This document shows, piece by piece, positions 34,752 through 45,620 of a DNA stretch of 64,000 bases. The notes beneath the pieces are model-generated. The model worked only from the letters and a program-made list of their open reading frames with translations. It did not search any database and was not told the DNA's origin. The translations under genes were made by a program, and so were the position numbers. Position 1 is the stretch's first letter; the number at the start of each line of letters is the position of its first letter. This DNA comes from Cyanodermella asteris (taxonomy: Eukaryota; Ascomycota; Lecanoromycetes; Ostropales; Stictidaceae). Where the stretch lies: assembly GCA_900618795.1 (NCBI GenBank), contig UYJD01000002.1, forward strand, positions 1,814,908 to 1,878,907. Direction: 5' to 3'.

Positions 34752-36341
34752 GGGCGGAAGGAATGAATCAGTTTGTCAATTAGTCTCAAACCGTACAATC
34801 GAGATGTGATAATGGCTTTAATGAAGGACGAAGAGCATTTTACTGGAGGGCATACGTTTACACGCACGCGACCTGAGCCATGGCCGTTGTGCGGAGATGC
34901 CTCGCTGAGCCATGCAATCGTCATCTATCCATGGGCGAATCCGTCGAAACAGGGATCGAGGCGCACATAATTGGATCGATCGCGTGCGGTCGAGAAGCCG
35001 GGGACGAGTTTGACATTGAGGTGACGACATTTGCATGTTGAAGCTGTCATCGAAATCGGCGACGATCATGCGCTTTTGCAACTTTCCCATCCAGCGTTTT
35101 CAGCCGCTTCGACGTGCCGCCAACGCCTGTCGCGCCAAGGTTTGTCTCGAATGTGTTGACTTTAACCTTGCTCCTAGTCTTGCACTTGTGTAGTGTGCAA
35201 TACCATGGTAGTCGAATTGGCGATCGTCGTGCTTCGACGGCGGTTCACATTGGGAACAAAGCTTTTTCAAAGAGGCGAAGGAACCCTCACGGCCAGAAGA
35301 CAAATGGCCGAGCATCACCAAGAGGCAGACAAGGTATACGCCCATCGTTGCGATAAGTCACGTTATTCAGTTCGACTGCTTGTGGTCTCTGTAAAGCGCA
35401 GGTTGGAATCGATGAGAACAGCCGTGATGGCGGTCTCACTAATCGGGCAAGTGCGCTAGCACCAGAGCAGTCATGACCACAGAACTCAGCTTCGTCTGAC
35501 ATGGCTCATTACAATTTTCGACGGAGTGGCCAACATTTATGTTCGTGGTTTCGCCAATGATAGGAAGTTTCGATCATGGCCAGTCGTCGCGACGGATGCC
35601 GTGGTCAAGGGATGTTATCAAAGCAAGCACATTGTTCCCCCACAGTCAACACCTGGTGCTCGTTATCTCGTGATATACGATCGATCTTGCAATCAAGCTT
35701 CTGCCCAACCGGCAGAGGCCGCTCTCGAGATGGGTTTACCCACCAGTCGGAAAGCGACGAGCAAAGCCTCCTGTCGATCACTACTGTCCGACCGGTAAAA
35801 GCTTGATATGAAAGCCGCCGTAGCACATGTCCACCAGTCTTTTCGCGCATTGTTTGCTTTCCCAGCCCCTGGTACGTTGGCTCGACCACAATCAACTCAC
35901 CGACAGGATGGCATGATGCCGGTGTCTTTGTCGTATTCAGCCATATTGATCCCAGTCGCCTGGCTGATTGGACAAGCCCGAACCGGTTGCTGATCAGCGC
36001 TAGGAAACACCACAACCAAATCGTCGACCCTCGGGCCTCAACGTGCAAGCTTTGTCGCATTCGTGGCGCTCTGCTTCAGGTCTCGATCCTGCACGCGCCG
36101 GGGTGTGCTCGTAAAGACCGCTCTATCCAGCTCGTGCTTTGCGCAGCCATGTGGCACGAATGGTGCAATACGATCCAGAAAGTGAAAAAGAGGCGCATGG
36201 AAGATTGTGACTCGCTTGTCAACAGGCTTTGGTGTCAGTGAACAATGTTATCGTCAAAAGCCTACTCATGATCTGCAGCTTTTCGTTTTCTCCGCGCCCA
36301 GTTGCCAACCCATCTTCTTGACTTCATCCCCGCAGTTCGCA
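34752..36341. other. 1.6-kb divergent intergenic region, no gene seen
   Basis: Promoters of the Gfa-like gene and of the GMC oxidoreductase gene. Only short frames. Confidence 0.6.
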
Positions 36342-38135
36342 ATGAGGCTCATTTCGACTTGTTCCGTTGCCTTCGCGCTTGGTGGTGCATTTGCGAACCC
36401 TGAGCCAACTGAAGATGCTGCGACTGCAATTCAGTATGACTATGTGATTGTTGGCGGAGGCACCTGCGGCCTGGTTCTTGCTAACAGACTCACTGAAAAC
36501 TCCGCTGTCACCGTGGCCGTACTGGAAGCCGGAACTGCTCAGAACAACAATCCGAACGTGACCGACCCGTCAAACTACCAAAAGGCATTCAACACCCCAC
36601 TTGACTGGTCCTACAAGATCAACTCTAGAACGTATGGAAGTCAGACACGCCAGCTTGGTCTCCACGCCGGAAAAGGACTGGGCGGTACATCTTTGATCAA
36701 TGGCATGACCTATGTCCGGGCCCAGACACCGCAAATCGACGCTTGGGAAGCGATTGGAAATCAAGGCTGGAACTGGGCGAATTTGTGGCCGTATTACCTC
36801 AAGCACGAAGGCTTCATCACCCCGACGGCTGCTCAGACCACGGCTGGTGCGACGTACAATTCGCAATACCACAACACGACCGGCCCCGTAGCGACAGGCT
36901 GGAGCTACAAGCTAGTCAACGGCACAATCGCGAGCCTGAACAACCAGACGTGGCAAGCTCTTGGCTACAAGTGGAACCCTGATGCAAACGGGGGTAACGA
37001 GCTTGGATTTACCGTTTGGCCGCAGACTGTCAACCGAACGTCAAACACTCGTGCTGACGCCGCTGCCTCTTACTTGTACCCGATTCAAGCTAGCAGGCCG
37101 AACCTCCAAATCATTCAAGGCTTTGGCAACAAGCTTGTCTGGTCCGCGAACAAGAGTAATGGACTTTCTGTCGCCACCGGAGTCCAGTACACCGCTACTG
37201 ATGGCTCTAATCAGACCCTCCTGGCAAACAAGGAAGTCATTGTGTCAACGGGTGCATTGAAGACGCCAGCTTTCCTCGAGCTTTCCGGCGTTGGCAACCC
37301 TGCAATCTTGTCGAAATACAACATTAAGACTGTTGTCAACAATACCGGCGTCGGAGAGCACCTTCAAGATCAACCGAACTCTGCGCTTTTTTACAGCAGC
37401 CCCAACGGCACCCATACTGTTTCGTGGGCTTACGTGACTTATGCGAATGCGACCGACATCTTCGGCTCTTCAACCTCGTCAGTCGCGAGCGGTACCAGAT
37501 CCAAGCTTACCTCGTATGCGCAAAAAGCCTCAGCCGCGAGCAACGGCAGCATCTCGGTTGCGACGTACCAAAAGATCTTCCAAGCACAGTACGATTTATT
37601 GTTCAACAAAGGGATTCCCGCGGCCGAGCTATTGAATTCGCAATTCGACAAGACACTCATCACCGCGCTCTGGAATCTCATCACCTTCTCGCGCGGGAGC
37701 GTACACATCGCATCAGCCGATCCGGCCACCCTCCCCTCCATCGACCTGAACTACTTCGACGCCGATCTCGACCTCAACATCCAAACCAAAATCGCCGAGC
37801 AGACGCGCAAATTCTGGAACACGCAGCCCATCAAAGGCCTCACAACCAAGGAAACAAAGCCGGGCACCGCGACCGTGAGGACGGGAGCCGGCGATGCGGA
37901 GTGGCAGAACTGGTTGTATGGCGAGTTCCAGCCGAACTACCACACCATCGGTACCTGTGCCATGCTGCCACGGGACATGGGTGGCGTCGTGGATGCGAGC
38001 TTGAAGGTCTACGGCACGAGCAACGTGCGAGTCGTTGACGCGAGCGTGATGCCGTTCCAGGTCAGTGGGCATTTGACGAGCACGCTGTATGCGGTTGCGG
38101 AAAGGGCGGCGGACATCATCAAGGGCTCGGTATAG
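36342..38135 (+). CDS. Secreted GMC-family FAD oxidoreductase
   Basis: Single exon, 597 aa. Signal peptide MRLISTCSVAFALGGAFA, then the FAD-binding strand YDYVIVGGGTCGLVLANRL (32-50), VAVLEAG, the first GMC signature GKGLGGTSLINGMTYVRA and the second-signature region around STGALKTPAFLELSGVG. The catalytic pair is present near the C-terminus: His534 in YHTIGTCAML and His577 in VSGHLTSTLYA. Many N-x-S/T sites suit a glycosylated extracellular enzyme. Length and motifs fit the glucose-oxidase/aryl-alcohol oxidase branch, which makes hydrogen peroxide from a sugar or alcohol; the substrate cannot be read. The frame is open further upstream, but ATG 36342 is the only start giving a signal peptide. 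Confidence 0.93.
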   Translation: MRLISTCSVAFALGGAFANPEPTEDAATAIQYDYVIVGGGTCGLVLANRLTENSAVTVAVLEAGTAQNNNPNVTDPSNYQKAFNTPLDWSYKINSRTYGSQTRQLGLHAGKGLGGTSLINGMTYVRAQTPQIDAWEAIGNQGWNWANLWPYYLKHEGFITPTAAQTTAGATYNSQYHNTTGPVATGWSYKLVNGTIASLNNQTWQALGYKWNPDANGGNELGFTVWPQTVNRTSNTRADAAASYLYPIQASRPNLQIIQGFGNKLVWSANKSNGLSVATGVQYTATDGSNQTLLANKEVIVSTGALKTPAFLELSGVGNPAILSKYNIKTVVNNTGVGEHLQDQPNSALFYSSPNGTHTVSWAYVTYANATDIFGSSTSSVASGTRSKLTSYAQKASAASNGSISVATYQKIFQAQYDLLFNKGIPAAELLNSQFDKTLITALWNLITFSRGSVHIASADPATLPSIDLNYFDADLDLNIQTKIAEQTRKFWNTQPIKGLTTKETKPGTATVRTGAGDAEWQNWLYGEFQPNYHTIGTCAMLPRDMGGVVDASLKVYGTSNVRVVDASVMPFQVSGHLTSTLYAVAERAADIIKGSV

Positions 38136-38843
38136 TGTGCTGACGCGAATTGATGACTGGCGTTCGATCTTCATTCACGGCTGCTGTTCTTCACGATTGA
38201 TGACTAGTATAGCATGGGAATAGGCTCAAGGGTTTGGAAAACGGCATGGAATAGATACAATCTCAGCATGTGTAGTTTAAGAACCGAGTCTCTTAAAAAA
38301 ATAAAAATAAAAGTACTTGTCCACTCAATCGTTCAAGCAGCTGCCCAAGTACTTAAACAGGTATCCAAGTAAGTAGTGAGCCATGTACCTAGCCACACAC
38401 TTCCATGTAATTGGCCAAGTAGCCAAGTATTTAGAAAAGTACGTGGTTAGGTCGATCGCTAATCTTCAGCTGAGTGCCCGGTCACATGTCTGACGAAGAA
38501 GGACATTTAGTGCTTGGCCAAGTACTCATCGGCGTCTTTGCGATAGTTTTGTGGTATCTTGTCGGGGAAGTTCTGCCCAAAGGATGTCAACTTGGCTCCT
38601 CGACTCCGAATACAGGCTCGTGTATCGTCCATGATGTTTGTAATCTGAATACTCAACGCGTCTTGCCCTCGTCACTCCTCACTTTCAACCCATGGTTCCG
38701 GTACAAGTTGATTGGCAGTCACGGCACCCACTCCGCGCCAAGAAACGTCAGCTCGAGCTCCTCGGCGCCTACCATCCAACCCATCTCGCTCCACAACCAC
38801 CAATCCACCTCATCGCATCTTCCAGCGTGTACGCAGCTCCAGC
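38136..38843. other. Intergenic region with minisatellite locus B
   Basis: 3' flank of the GMC gene, an A-rich patch (38294-38312) and diverged 12-bp repeats. The frame open through here from ATG 38486 is probably not coding. Confidence 0.6.
38312..38450 (-). repeat. Degenerate 12-bp minisatellite, locus B
   Basis: Diverged units with core CCAAGTA--TA, the reverse complement of the locus A and C core (TA--TACTTGG). Period 12 is clear for about five units (CCCAAGTACTTA, AACAGGTATCCA, GCCATGTACCTA) and then slips. It lies left of the frame-broken orphan gene, inverted relative to locus C on its right. Confidence 0.6.
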
Positions 38844-38852
38844 ATGGCGACG

Positions 38853-38890
<38 letters not shown>

Positions 38891-40029
38891 CGACCCGACC
38901 CGACCCGACCCTTCTCCTCCGATAACGAAAGCCAGAATCCCTTCATCTCCTTCCGCCGCCTCATCGACTCCCAAATCTCCTCCGCAATCCGCTCGTTGAA
39001 CGAACAAGCCGGGATCCCAGACCAGACAGAGCGTTCGTCCCAGTCACCATCACACCCGTCAGATCGGCGCCATACCTCCACGCCCGACGAGCAGCTCTCC
39101 TCGCTCTTCAACATCTTCGCCCAACCGCCCTCCACGGCCTCGCCATGTTCGGCCACAACCGACCCTCCTCGGACTCCGTCGCACACCCTCCGGACCGGCT
39201 CCTCATCCCGAGCCAGGTCTGGGGCTGCCTTCTCAAGCCCGCACACAGCCCGAATCTCCAGTTCTCGCTCTGCGAGGAAGGCAGCTTCGCCTGGTGGCGG
39301 CACTACTCGCCCTACGCGCCGACGAACCTGGTCCGAGACGCCTCGGCGTCCGCCCGGATGCGAAGCACCTGGCACCGCGCCTTCCTGGATCTGATGGCGC
39401 AGCACAATTGCGATGGGGGCCCGGATGATGGCGCCTGCGAACGCGGCGCAGAGTCGGTCGACGAGTTGGATGCGCGGGTGCACGCGACCGGGGATCGGTG
39501 GGGGATGAGGTGGAGCGGCGACACGCCGCTGTGGAAGGACGACTCGTGGTTCAGGCCGTTTCTGATTGCTCGGAAGCCGCTCGCCGACGCTGAAGACGGG
39601 GAGCTGGTTGAAGAAGACGTATACGGCCAGTTGCTGGCTGCTCAGGAGCTGTTCAGACGAGTACGTGAGGAAGAGTATCCCGGGGCGGCTCGGGAGCAGG
39701 CTTTTGCGAGCAACGTCGTGAACATGCTGGAGAGTGCTTCCAACTCGAAAGCGAAATCGACGCCCGACCCGCGATCGGGGCCGCAAAATGAATATGGGCA
39801 CGATGGCTACGAACGGTCGCCGATCGTTTCGATGGTTACGACTTCACACACGACGACACTGCCGGATGGCTCGACCCGGACGGTTCGCAGGTTCAAGAAG
39901 ACTTTTGCGGATGGCAGAGAGGAGTCGAGCGAAGATGTCCAGGACAGGCAGAATCAGGGACAGCTCCAGGGAGCGATCGATTCCGAGAAGACAAAGGAGA
40001 CGAAGAAGAAGGGCTGGTTCTGGAGTTGA
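38844..40029 (+). pseudogene. Fungal orphan protein gene with two frame conflicts
   Basis: Three frames in sequence look like one protein. Frame 1 starts at ATG 38844 in good context: MAT, then 13 Asn from (AAC)13. Frame 2 (about 38912-39140) reads SDNESQNPFISFRRLIDSQI and LFNIFAQPP, which looks conserved (NPF-AFRR--D-Q-SS is seen in a fungal orphan family). Frame 3 from about 39145 to the stop at 40029 reads GSFAWWRHYSPYAPTNLV and DGSTRTVRRFKKTFADGREE. The first shift lies in four copies of GACCC (38892-38911), where loss of one 5-bp unit would restore the frame; the second lies near 39140, and no GT-AG intron fits either. It may be a decaying gene, a gene with sequencing errors, or repeat-length variation. 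Function unknown. Confidence 0.6.
38853..38911 (+). repeat. (AAC)13 then (GACCC)4 microsatellites
   Basis: Thirteen AAC triplets (38853-38891) followed directly by four GACCC units (38892-38911), placed just after a likely start codon. Length change in the triplet keeps frame; change in the 5-bp unit does not. Confidence 0.95.
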
Positions 40030-40593
40030 CGGTTTGGATTTGAGACGATTTGACGATAGCGTTGCAACTCCCCTTTGTTCCATCTGATGATAATACTCCC
40101 CCGCTCAAAAATATTTAATCCGAGGCGTGAGAAGAGAAGTCCTGCCGGCGTCCTCCGTGATTCGTCCAAACGCTTTTTCAATGACTGCACTACATGGCTG
40201 TCTAGGTCCTAAGGTAGTAGTTAAGTTGGTAACTAGCTACCAACATCGATTCTTAATTGGATGCTGAGCTAGGCATCCAGCTGGATACCTAGCCGGGCAC
40301 TTGGCTGGGTACTTGGCTGGGCACTTGACTGAACACTTGCCTAGCCAAATAGCCACAGTCAGTTGGCTACTTGGTTGCACAGCCCACAGGTCACCGGCGG
40401 CGACATCTTTCCTCCCACCTTGAACCTCACGTGAACCCTCACATCACTCAGAGCAGCTCTTTGATTGCTGTTCATTCATATAGTCTATCATTTCCACCCA
40501 AATGCACGGCATCTAAATGCGTACCTCAAAGTTGCAGACATCTCACTTTCCATCCTCGTAGACCTACCTCATCAATTTTCACACGAGCCGTTT
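40030..40593. other. Convergent spacer with minisatellite locus C
   Basis: Separates the orphan gene from the NADH pyrophosphatase gene. Only the 12-bp repeat block is notable. Confidence 0.7.
40268..40375 (+). repeat. 12-bp minisatellite, locus C
   Basis: Seven to nine units, the best conserved of the three loci: GCCGGGCACTTG, GCTGGGTACTTG, GCTGGGCACTTG, ACTGAACACTTG, with decayed copies on both sides. Core ACTTGGCTGGG matches locus A and the reverse complement of locus B. Confidence 0.85.
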
Positions 40594-41960
40594 CTAGACC
40601 TTCGTAACGCCACCCATGAACCCCTCGTTCGTCAACGCATCAAGCAGAACATGAGCGATAGCCGTCTTGGGCGGCAACCTCAAATCCCCATCCTTCCACT
40701 CTTTGCTTGGCCCCTCGTCCAACCCACTCGTCCCGAATTTCAACGCATGCCTGACCTCGTCCAGCGGCACCCACTTTGCATCCTCCAACTCCGGGTCGTG
40801 CTTCAACAAGATCCGATCTCCGCCGGGAACCGCCTGCGCAATCGCCCCGATCATCAAGTTCGCCGGGAACGGCCAGGGCTGAGTGCTGTGAATGACGACC
40901 CGACCCAGCGTGATACCGCTCTCCTCCCAAACCTCGCGACGGACAGCCTCCTCGATCGATTCCGCCGGCTCGACAAACCCGGCGAGAGTGCTGTACCAGT
41001 ACGGTGGCCAGCGCTTCTGGCGGCCGAGCAGCACCATGTCGCCCTCCGGGTTCAGAACGGCCATGATCACCGTCGGGTCGGTTCGCGGGAAGCACAGATT
41101 CGACACGCCCTTGCGCGTAAGACAGTCAGGTCGCTTGACCGGTTCCGACGCCGTCGTGCTTCCCGTCGCGCCCTTTGCGGCCGCCCAATCTGCAGGCGGA
41201 CAGGTCCGTTTGTAACCGGCATTGATACTCAGCGTCGGCTGGCCGCAGCCCGCGCAAAAGGGGTTTCTCGCATTCCAGTCGAGGAGCGCACGCCCTTGGC
41301 CGTAGATGGCGGCCATGTGAGCGGGCAGGGACATGTGTGAGCGGCCACCGAGGAACTTCATGCCCGCACCCTCCTTGTCTGAAATGAGCTTTTCGGCGGC
41401 GGAGCTGTAGTCGCCTTTGGGCGCGATGTCGAGAACAAAGTACGGCTGGCCATTGTAGATGTTCCACGAAAAGGTGTCGGACGATTTCTGGCGTTCGTCG
41501 AGGCCGAGGAAGACGAGTTGAGGAATCACTTTCGTCGAGTTGTAGGAGGAGATCAGTTCGTCTTCGCCTTTCGAGTAGGGATCCTCGCCGATGATGGAGG
41601 CGACTTCGGCGTAGTTTGACAGGTACAGTTCTTGGGGACCCTTTGACAGAGGGGCCAGTTCCTTGGTGAGGATGAAGGAGGCCGAGGGGTGCTTGACTGC
41701 GGCGGAGAGAAATTTGTTGTCCGTTCGCAGGAAGGAGACGCGGTTTAGAGGAGAGCCTGAGGTTGTGAGCGTGAGTGGATTGGAGCGGTATAACTTGCTC
41801 AGGGCTGCTTACCGGCGAAGTAGTTCGCGACCTCCTTGCCAAACTTTCGGCTCAACTATTTAGACTGTCAGCGTCCCCTCCTGTGAGAAGATTGTACGCT
41901 CCGTACCATTGAATCGAGGTCGTGGTGTGCTGGCTCGGGCAGGTCTGGCTGCGGCGTCAT
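40594..41960 (-). CDS. NPY1: NADH pyrophosphatase, Nudix family (Npy1/NUDT12 type)
   Basis: Three exons, 41960-41907, 41855-41813 and 41756-40594, introns of 51 and 56 nt; 419 aa. Domain order matches the family: N-terminal NUDIX-like region (SPLNRVSFLR), zinc ribbon (Cys200 and Cys203 in CAGCGQ, Cys218 in KRTCP), and a Nudix domain with the full box GFVEPAESIEEAVRREVWEE (292-311, then SGI). The family mark TQPWPFPANLMIG follows the box, as in enzymes that split NADH or NAD-capped RNA to NMN(H) and AMP. The C-terminus (VTKV) is not an obvious peroxisome signal, unlike some Npy1 proteins. The three small N-terminal exons were fixed by splice signals and by family-like sequence across both joins. 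Confidence 0.95.
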
Positions 41961-42941
41961 GACAGCGTTTTAAGCAATATAGAAAGCAGTAGAACAGACA
42001 AAGCCCGTCGATGAAAATACAGAGGAACCTGGCAACGGGACGCGAAACAAGTGGCCGGGTGTCGTACGCAGACAGACTCGACAAGACTAGAGCGCCCAGA
42101 TTACAATCTTGGACTTTGATGATGGACGAGATGCGCCCGAAGCTTCGGGGCAGAGGTTTTGCGTCATTGCTCCCCACCCTCTACACAAACTACCCGCTGA
42201 CAAAGCTCGTCGATGTTGATTTGCAAACACCATGTCGAAGCCGAGGCTGTCACATAGTGGAGCGTATACCATCCGTTTCAGTAGCGTTGTTAAATCCGTC
42301 CCAGGTATTTTCGGTTCGGGTCGTCTTCGAGCTGTCCTGGCAGGCTTGCTCACGCACCACCGACAAGCATAGAAGACCATGTCTTTACAGTCAGAGTTGA
42401 TCGTTCACGCAAATTCAGTTCCGTGATGGAAGCGCTCTTGGGTGAACTTTCCATGTTCCAGCAAGCTAAGTGTTATATAAACAAGACGGCCAAATCAGAT
42501 AATTTTTCTCTTTCACATATCTCTCCTCATCATCCCCACGCGTGCTCCTTGGCTCCGCGTCTCTGGTAAGTTTCCAACCAAATCTCTCATCCTCGTCTCT
42601 GCCTCTCATCCTTCGCGCGCACGTCGGCTGTTGGGGGTATCATACTATACAAACAGCCGGAGCAGCAGCTCGGGATGGTTCCCCCTCCATCACCCTGTTC
42701 TCCGCCCAAGAATCGAAGTGAAAGTTCCTCCGAGCGCCGAAGAAGATTATAAAAATAGCTGACCAAGACTCCTCCGAGTGCTGGCCACAAGAAATGCTGG
42801 ATTAGCGATGCAAAGGTGCGCTGAAGTTATTTTCCTCCTCATCCGGCCACAACTACCAAAATCCCAGACATGTATGCAACAAGTTTCGCGTATATTACAT
42901 CGAGCTCGTTAGAAAGACGAGCGGACAGGCAGAGGCAAAAC
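41961..42941. other. Intergenic, no gene seen
   Basis: Promoter of NPY1 and 3' flank of MSB2. Short frames only. Confidence 0.65.
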
Positions 42942-45620
42942 TTAGTTCCAGCCCAGCGAGTTCTCAGCCATGACTGGCGCAGAGATTTCACCACGACCCC
43001 CTGAGGAGCCACCAGAACGATCCGAATTTCTACTGCCTCCCTGTGTCCCGTAAATACCGTCGTGTTCATTGGAAGTCATGAGGGGAGCCGTGTTGTTTGT
43101 GCCCACTGAACCGTGTATGCTGTTCGCTTCCGAAGCAGTGTCAATCATGCTGGAGCTGCGCGAGTGACGCGACTTGCGTTGCTTGTAGCGCTTGGCAATG
43201 AAGAACATGGCAGCACCGTAGACGGCGGCACCTGCGCACACACCGACACCGATACCAACAGCAGTGCCGTTGACACCGGTAGACTGCTGTGAAGCGGGGT
43301 CAAGCGGGTTTGCATCCACAATGGTCGAGGTAGTCGCCGGGTTGCCACTGGTGGTGCCGTCGCCCTGAATCATACCTGCGCCTGCGAGGACAGGGAAATT
43401 GGGGTCGATGACGGACATCAAAGCGTGACGAGTCTCGTTGGTGTTTCGGTACAGTAGAGATCCACTGTTCGGCACTGAGATGGTCAGGTTGGTTACAGAG
43501 TCCGTGGGGATGTAAGCCAGCGCAACGGTGGTGATGAAACCCTGAGTGCGGGTTGTGTCGTAGGGCTGGAGCGACTGCATGACAATCTTGCCGTGGTCAA
43601 TGCCCAATCCGTAAGACAAGCCCCACGGCAGGATCTCAAAGATCTGGTAGACAGCGTTCTGGTGAGCCAAGACGAACGGGTAGTTGAGCGGGTACAAAAA
43701 CCCGATCTGGACTAGAGTCGAATTTTCAGGTGCCTGGGGCAGAGCACCGTTGGTTCCTGGAGCAGTGATGACATGGGGCATGGAAGTAGGGATTCCTCCA
43801 GTAGAGAAAGCTGCAGTCGACTGCGGGGTGAATGACGCTTGAGTAGCCGTGTCGATGACCAGACTGGAAGGAATATAGAGCTGAGTCTGCGGATCGCTGC
43901 CAGTTGGGACAATGCTGGTGGGAGGAGTCGCAGTCGGTCCAGCTGGCGCAGAGGTGATGGTCGGAGGGGGGACTTCCGAGGTAGCCGGGGCAGCAGAGGA
44001 CGCTGGAGGCGCAGAAGAAGCCACAGTCTCAGTCTGAGGAGCAGCCGACGAGGGGGACGGCTGAGAAGCGAGTGTGGTCTGGGGAGCAGCAGATGCACTC
44101 TGAGTCTGAGCAGACTGCGTCTCTGGGGGCACAGAAGATGAAGCTTGGCTTTGCTCAGTAGTAGTTGGCGCAACAACCGGAACAACGGTCTGAGTGGAGA
44201 CAGCCGGCTGTGAAGACGGAGACGAGACATCTGTTGGAGTCACTTGTTGCGACGGGCTCGGGGTCTGCGTCACAGGAGGCACACTTGGGGTTTCGGTGAC
44301 CAGAGGCAGGGTCGTTGGTGTTTCCGTAATCAGCGGTGGGATACTGGTCTGCGTGGCGATTGACGCAACACCGGTGCTCACGTCCGAGACAGCCGGGGCG
44401 AGGCCTGTACTGAGGTCCGAGGCAGCCGCAGAGAGGCCAGTGCTTAACTGTGATACAGCCTGGGAAATGTCAGATACAATAGGGGCAACAACGGGGACTG
44501 CAGCAGAAGTAATAGCGCTAACGGCACTGCCAACATCAGAAGCGACCTGCGAGATTCCGGACTGGATTGGGGCAGTCGCAGAGGTCACAGCACTGATAAC
44601 GCTGCCGACATCAGAGGCTGCTTGGGAAACACGAGATTCTACCTGTGTGATTTGAGAACCAAGAGCACTGACAGCGCTGCCAATATCCGAACTGACCTGT
44701 GCCTGCACAGAGGAGGCTACGCTGAGAGCCGGGCCCAAGGGGGTGGTGAGAGGTGCAACAATATCGGAAACCACAACACTGACCTCGCTGAGAACGCCGG
44801 AAACTCCAGCACCAATATCGCTGAGTAAAGTTCCTACTAAATTGCCTGATTGAGTTGATGTAGGTTGTTCCGTGTTGGAGATCTGAGGGTTTGACGATGG
44901 CGATGATGGCGCTGGTTGTGAAGCCGGTTGCGAAGCCGGCTGCGAAGCTGGCTGCGAAGCTGGCTGCGAAGCTGGTTCTGAAGCTGGCTCTGAAGCTGGC
45001 TCTGAAGCTGGCTCTGAAGCTGATTCTGAAGATGAGGCTGGAGCTGGTTGCGAAGCTGAGGCTGGTTGCGAAGCTGAAGCCGAAGCTGACTGCCCAGGAC
45101 TAGACTTGGACGAGTCCCCACCAGGATTCAAGAGACTCGAGGCTCCGCCCACGATGGAGCCAAGGAGGCCGCCACTTCTCGTTTCCAGAGACTGGGTCTG
45201 TGGATTCTCAGCACTCTGAGAGCTTGGTGGAGGGGAGACGGGGGCCTGGCTGGTGGGTTGACCCTGGTCAATGCCGCCTATCGAAATCTCGACCTGACTT
45301 CCAAGGATACCGGCAGTCAATCCTTGCCCCAGGCTCTGAGGCAAATTAACACTCAGAAGTCCGGGAAGGACAATGCCGGCATCTGCTGAAGTTGTGATTG
45401 GGGCTTGAGTCGGCGTTTCCTTTGACTGAGGAGCTTGAGTTGTAGTTCCATTGCCGCCTTCTCGTCTTTTGATGTGTCGAGGGTACGTGTGAGCATATCT
45501 CGGCTTCTGTGTCTGACGAGGTATATGCGGGTTTAATGCAGGAGCAGCATCAGCAAAGGACAAGTCTGGCGAGGAGACCAACAGCGCTGCATAGAGCGCG
45601 AATGACGCAAGGCGAACCAT
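42942..45620 (-). CDS. MSB2: Signalling mucin Msb2-type osmosensor
   Basis: Single exon, 892 aa. A signal peptide (about 1-25) leads into a long Ser/Thr/Pro/Ala-rich mucin region, with nine or so PASE/PASQ units (200-238) and a repeating SDVGSAVSAI-like section (about 270-400). Residues about 635-745 are the conserved extracellular domain of Msb2: LVQIGFLYPLNYPFVL, QIFEILPWGLSYGL, IVMQSLQPYDTTRTQGFITT, LAYIPTDSV. One membrane helix (about 787-809) is followed by KRYKQRK and an 83-residue Ser-rich cytosolic tail. Msb2 sits at the plasma membrane above the Ste20-Ste11 MAPK route; it is shed and heavily O-glycosylated, and in pathogens serves surface sensing. The motif set is decisive. Confidence 0.93.
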   Translation of the reverse strand: MVRLASFALYAALLVSSPDLSFADAAPALNPHIPRQTQKPRYAHTYPRHIKRREGGNGTTTQAPQSKETPTQAPITTSADAGIVLPGLLSVNLPQSLGQGLTAGILGSQVEISIGGIDQGQPTSQAPVSPPPSSQSAENPQTQSLETRSGGLLGSIVGGASSLLNPGGDSSKSSPGQSASASASQPASASQPAPASSSESASEPASEPASEPASEPASQPASQPASQPASQPASQPAPSSPSSNPQISNTEQPTSTQSGNLVGTLLSDIGAGVSGVLSEVSVVVSDIVAPLTTPLGPALSVASSVQAQVSSDIGSAVSALGSQITQVESRVSQAASDVGSVISAVTSATAPIQSGISQVASDVGSAVSAITSAAVPVVAPIVSDISQAVSQLSTGLSAAASDLSTGLAPAVSDVSTGVASIATQTSIPPLITETPTTLPLVTETPSVPPVTQTPSPSQQVTPTDVSSPSSQPAVSTQTVVPVVAPTTTEQSQASSSVPPETQSAQTQSASAAPQTTLASQPSPSSAAPQTETVASSAPPASSAAPATSEVPPPTITSAPAGPTATPPTSIVPTGSDPQTQLYIPSSLVIDTATQASFTPQSTAAFSTGGIPTSMPHVITAPGTNGALPQAPENSTLVQIGFLYPLNYPFVLAHQNAVYQIFEILPWGLSYGLGIDHGKIVMQSLQPYDTTRTQGFITTVALAYIPTDSVTNLTISVPNSGSLLYRNTNETRHALMSVIDPNFPVLAGAGMIQGDGTTSGNPATTSTIVDANPLDPASQQSTGVNGTAVGIGVGVCAGAAVYGAAMFFIAKRYKQRKSRHSRSSSMIDTASEANSIHGSVGTNNTAPLMTSNEHDGIYGTQGGSRNSDRSGGSSGGRGEISAPVMAENSLGWN
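44907..45023 (-). repeat. Coding 12-bp tandem repeat in MSB2
   Basis: Nine to ten units of a 12-bp repeat (near GAAGCTGGCTCT or GAAGCTGGCTGC on the plus strand) encode PASE then PASQ blocks. Change in copy number would keep frame and alter mucin length. Confidence 0.9.

Noticed and set aside
38486-38843. N-terminal extension of the orphan gene from ATG 38486
   Set aside because: It would translate the minisatellite and intergenic sequence; the peptide looks random, whereas ATG 38844 has a good context.
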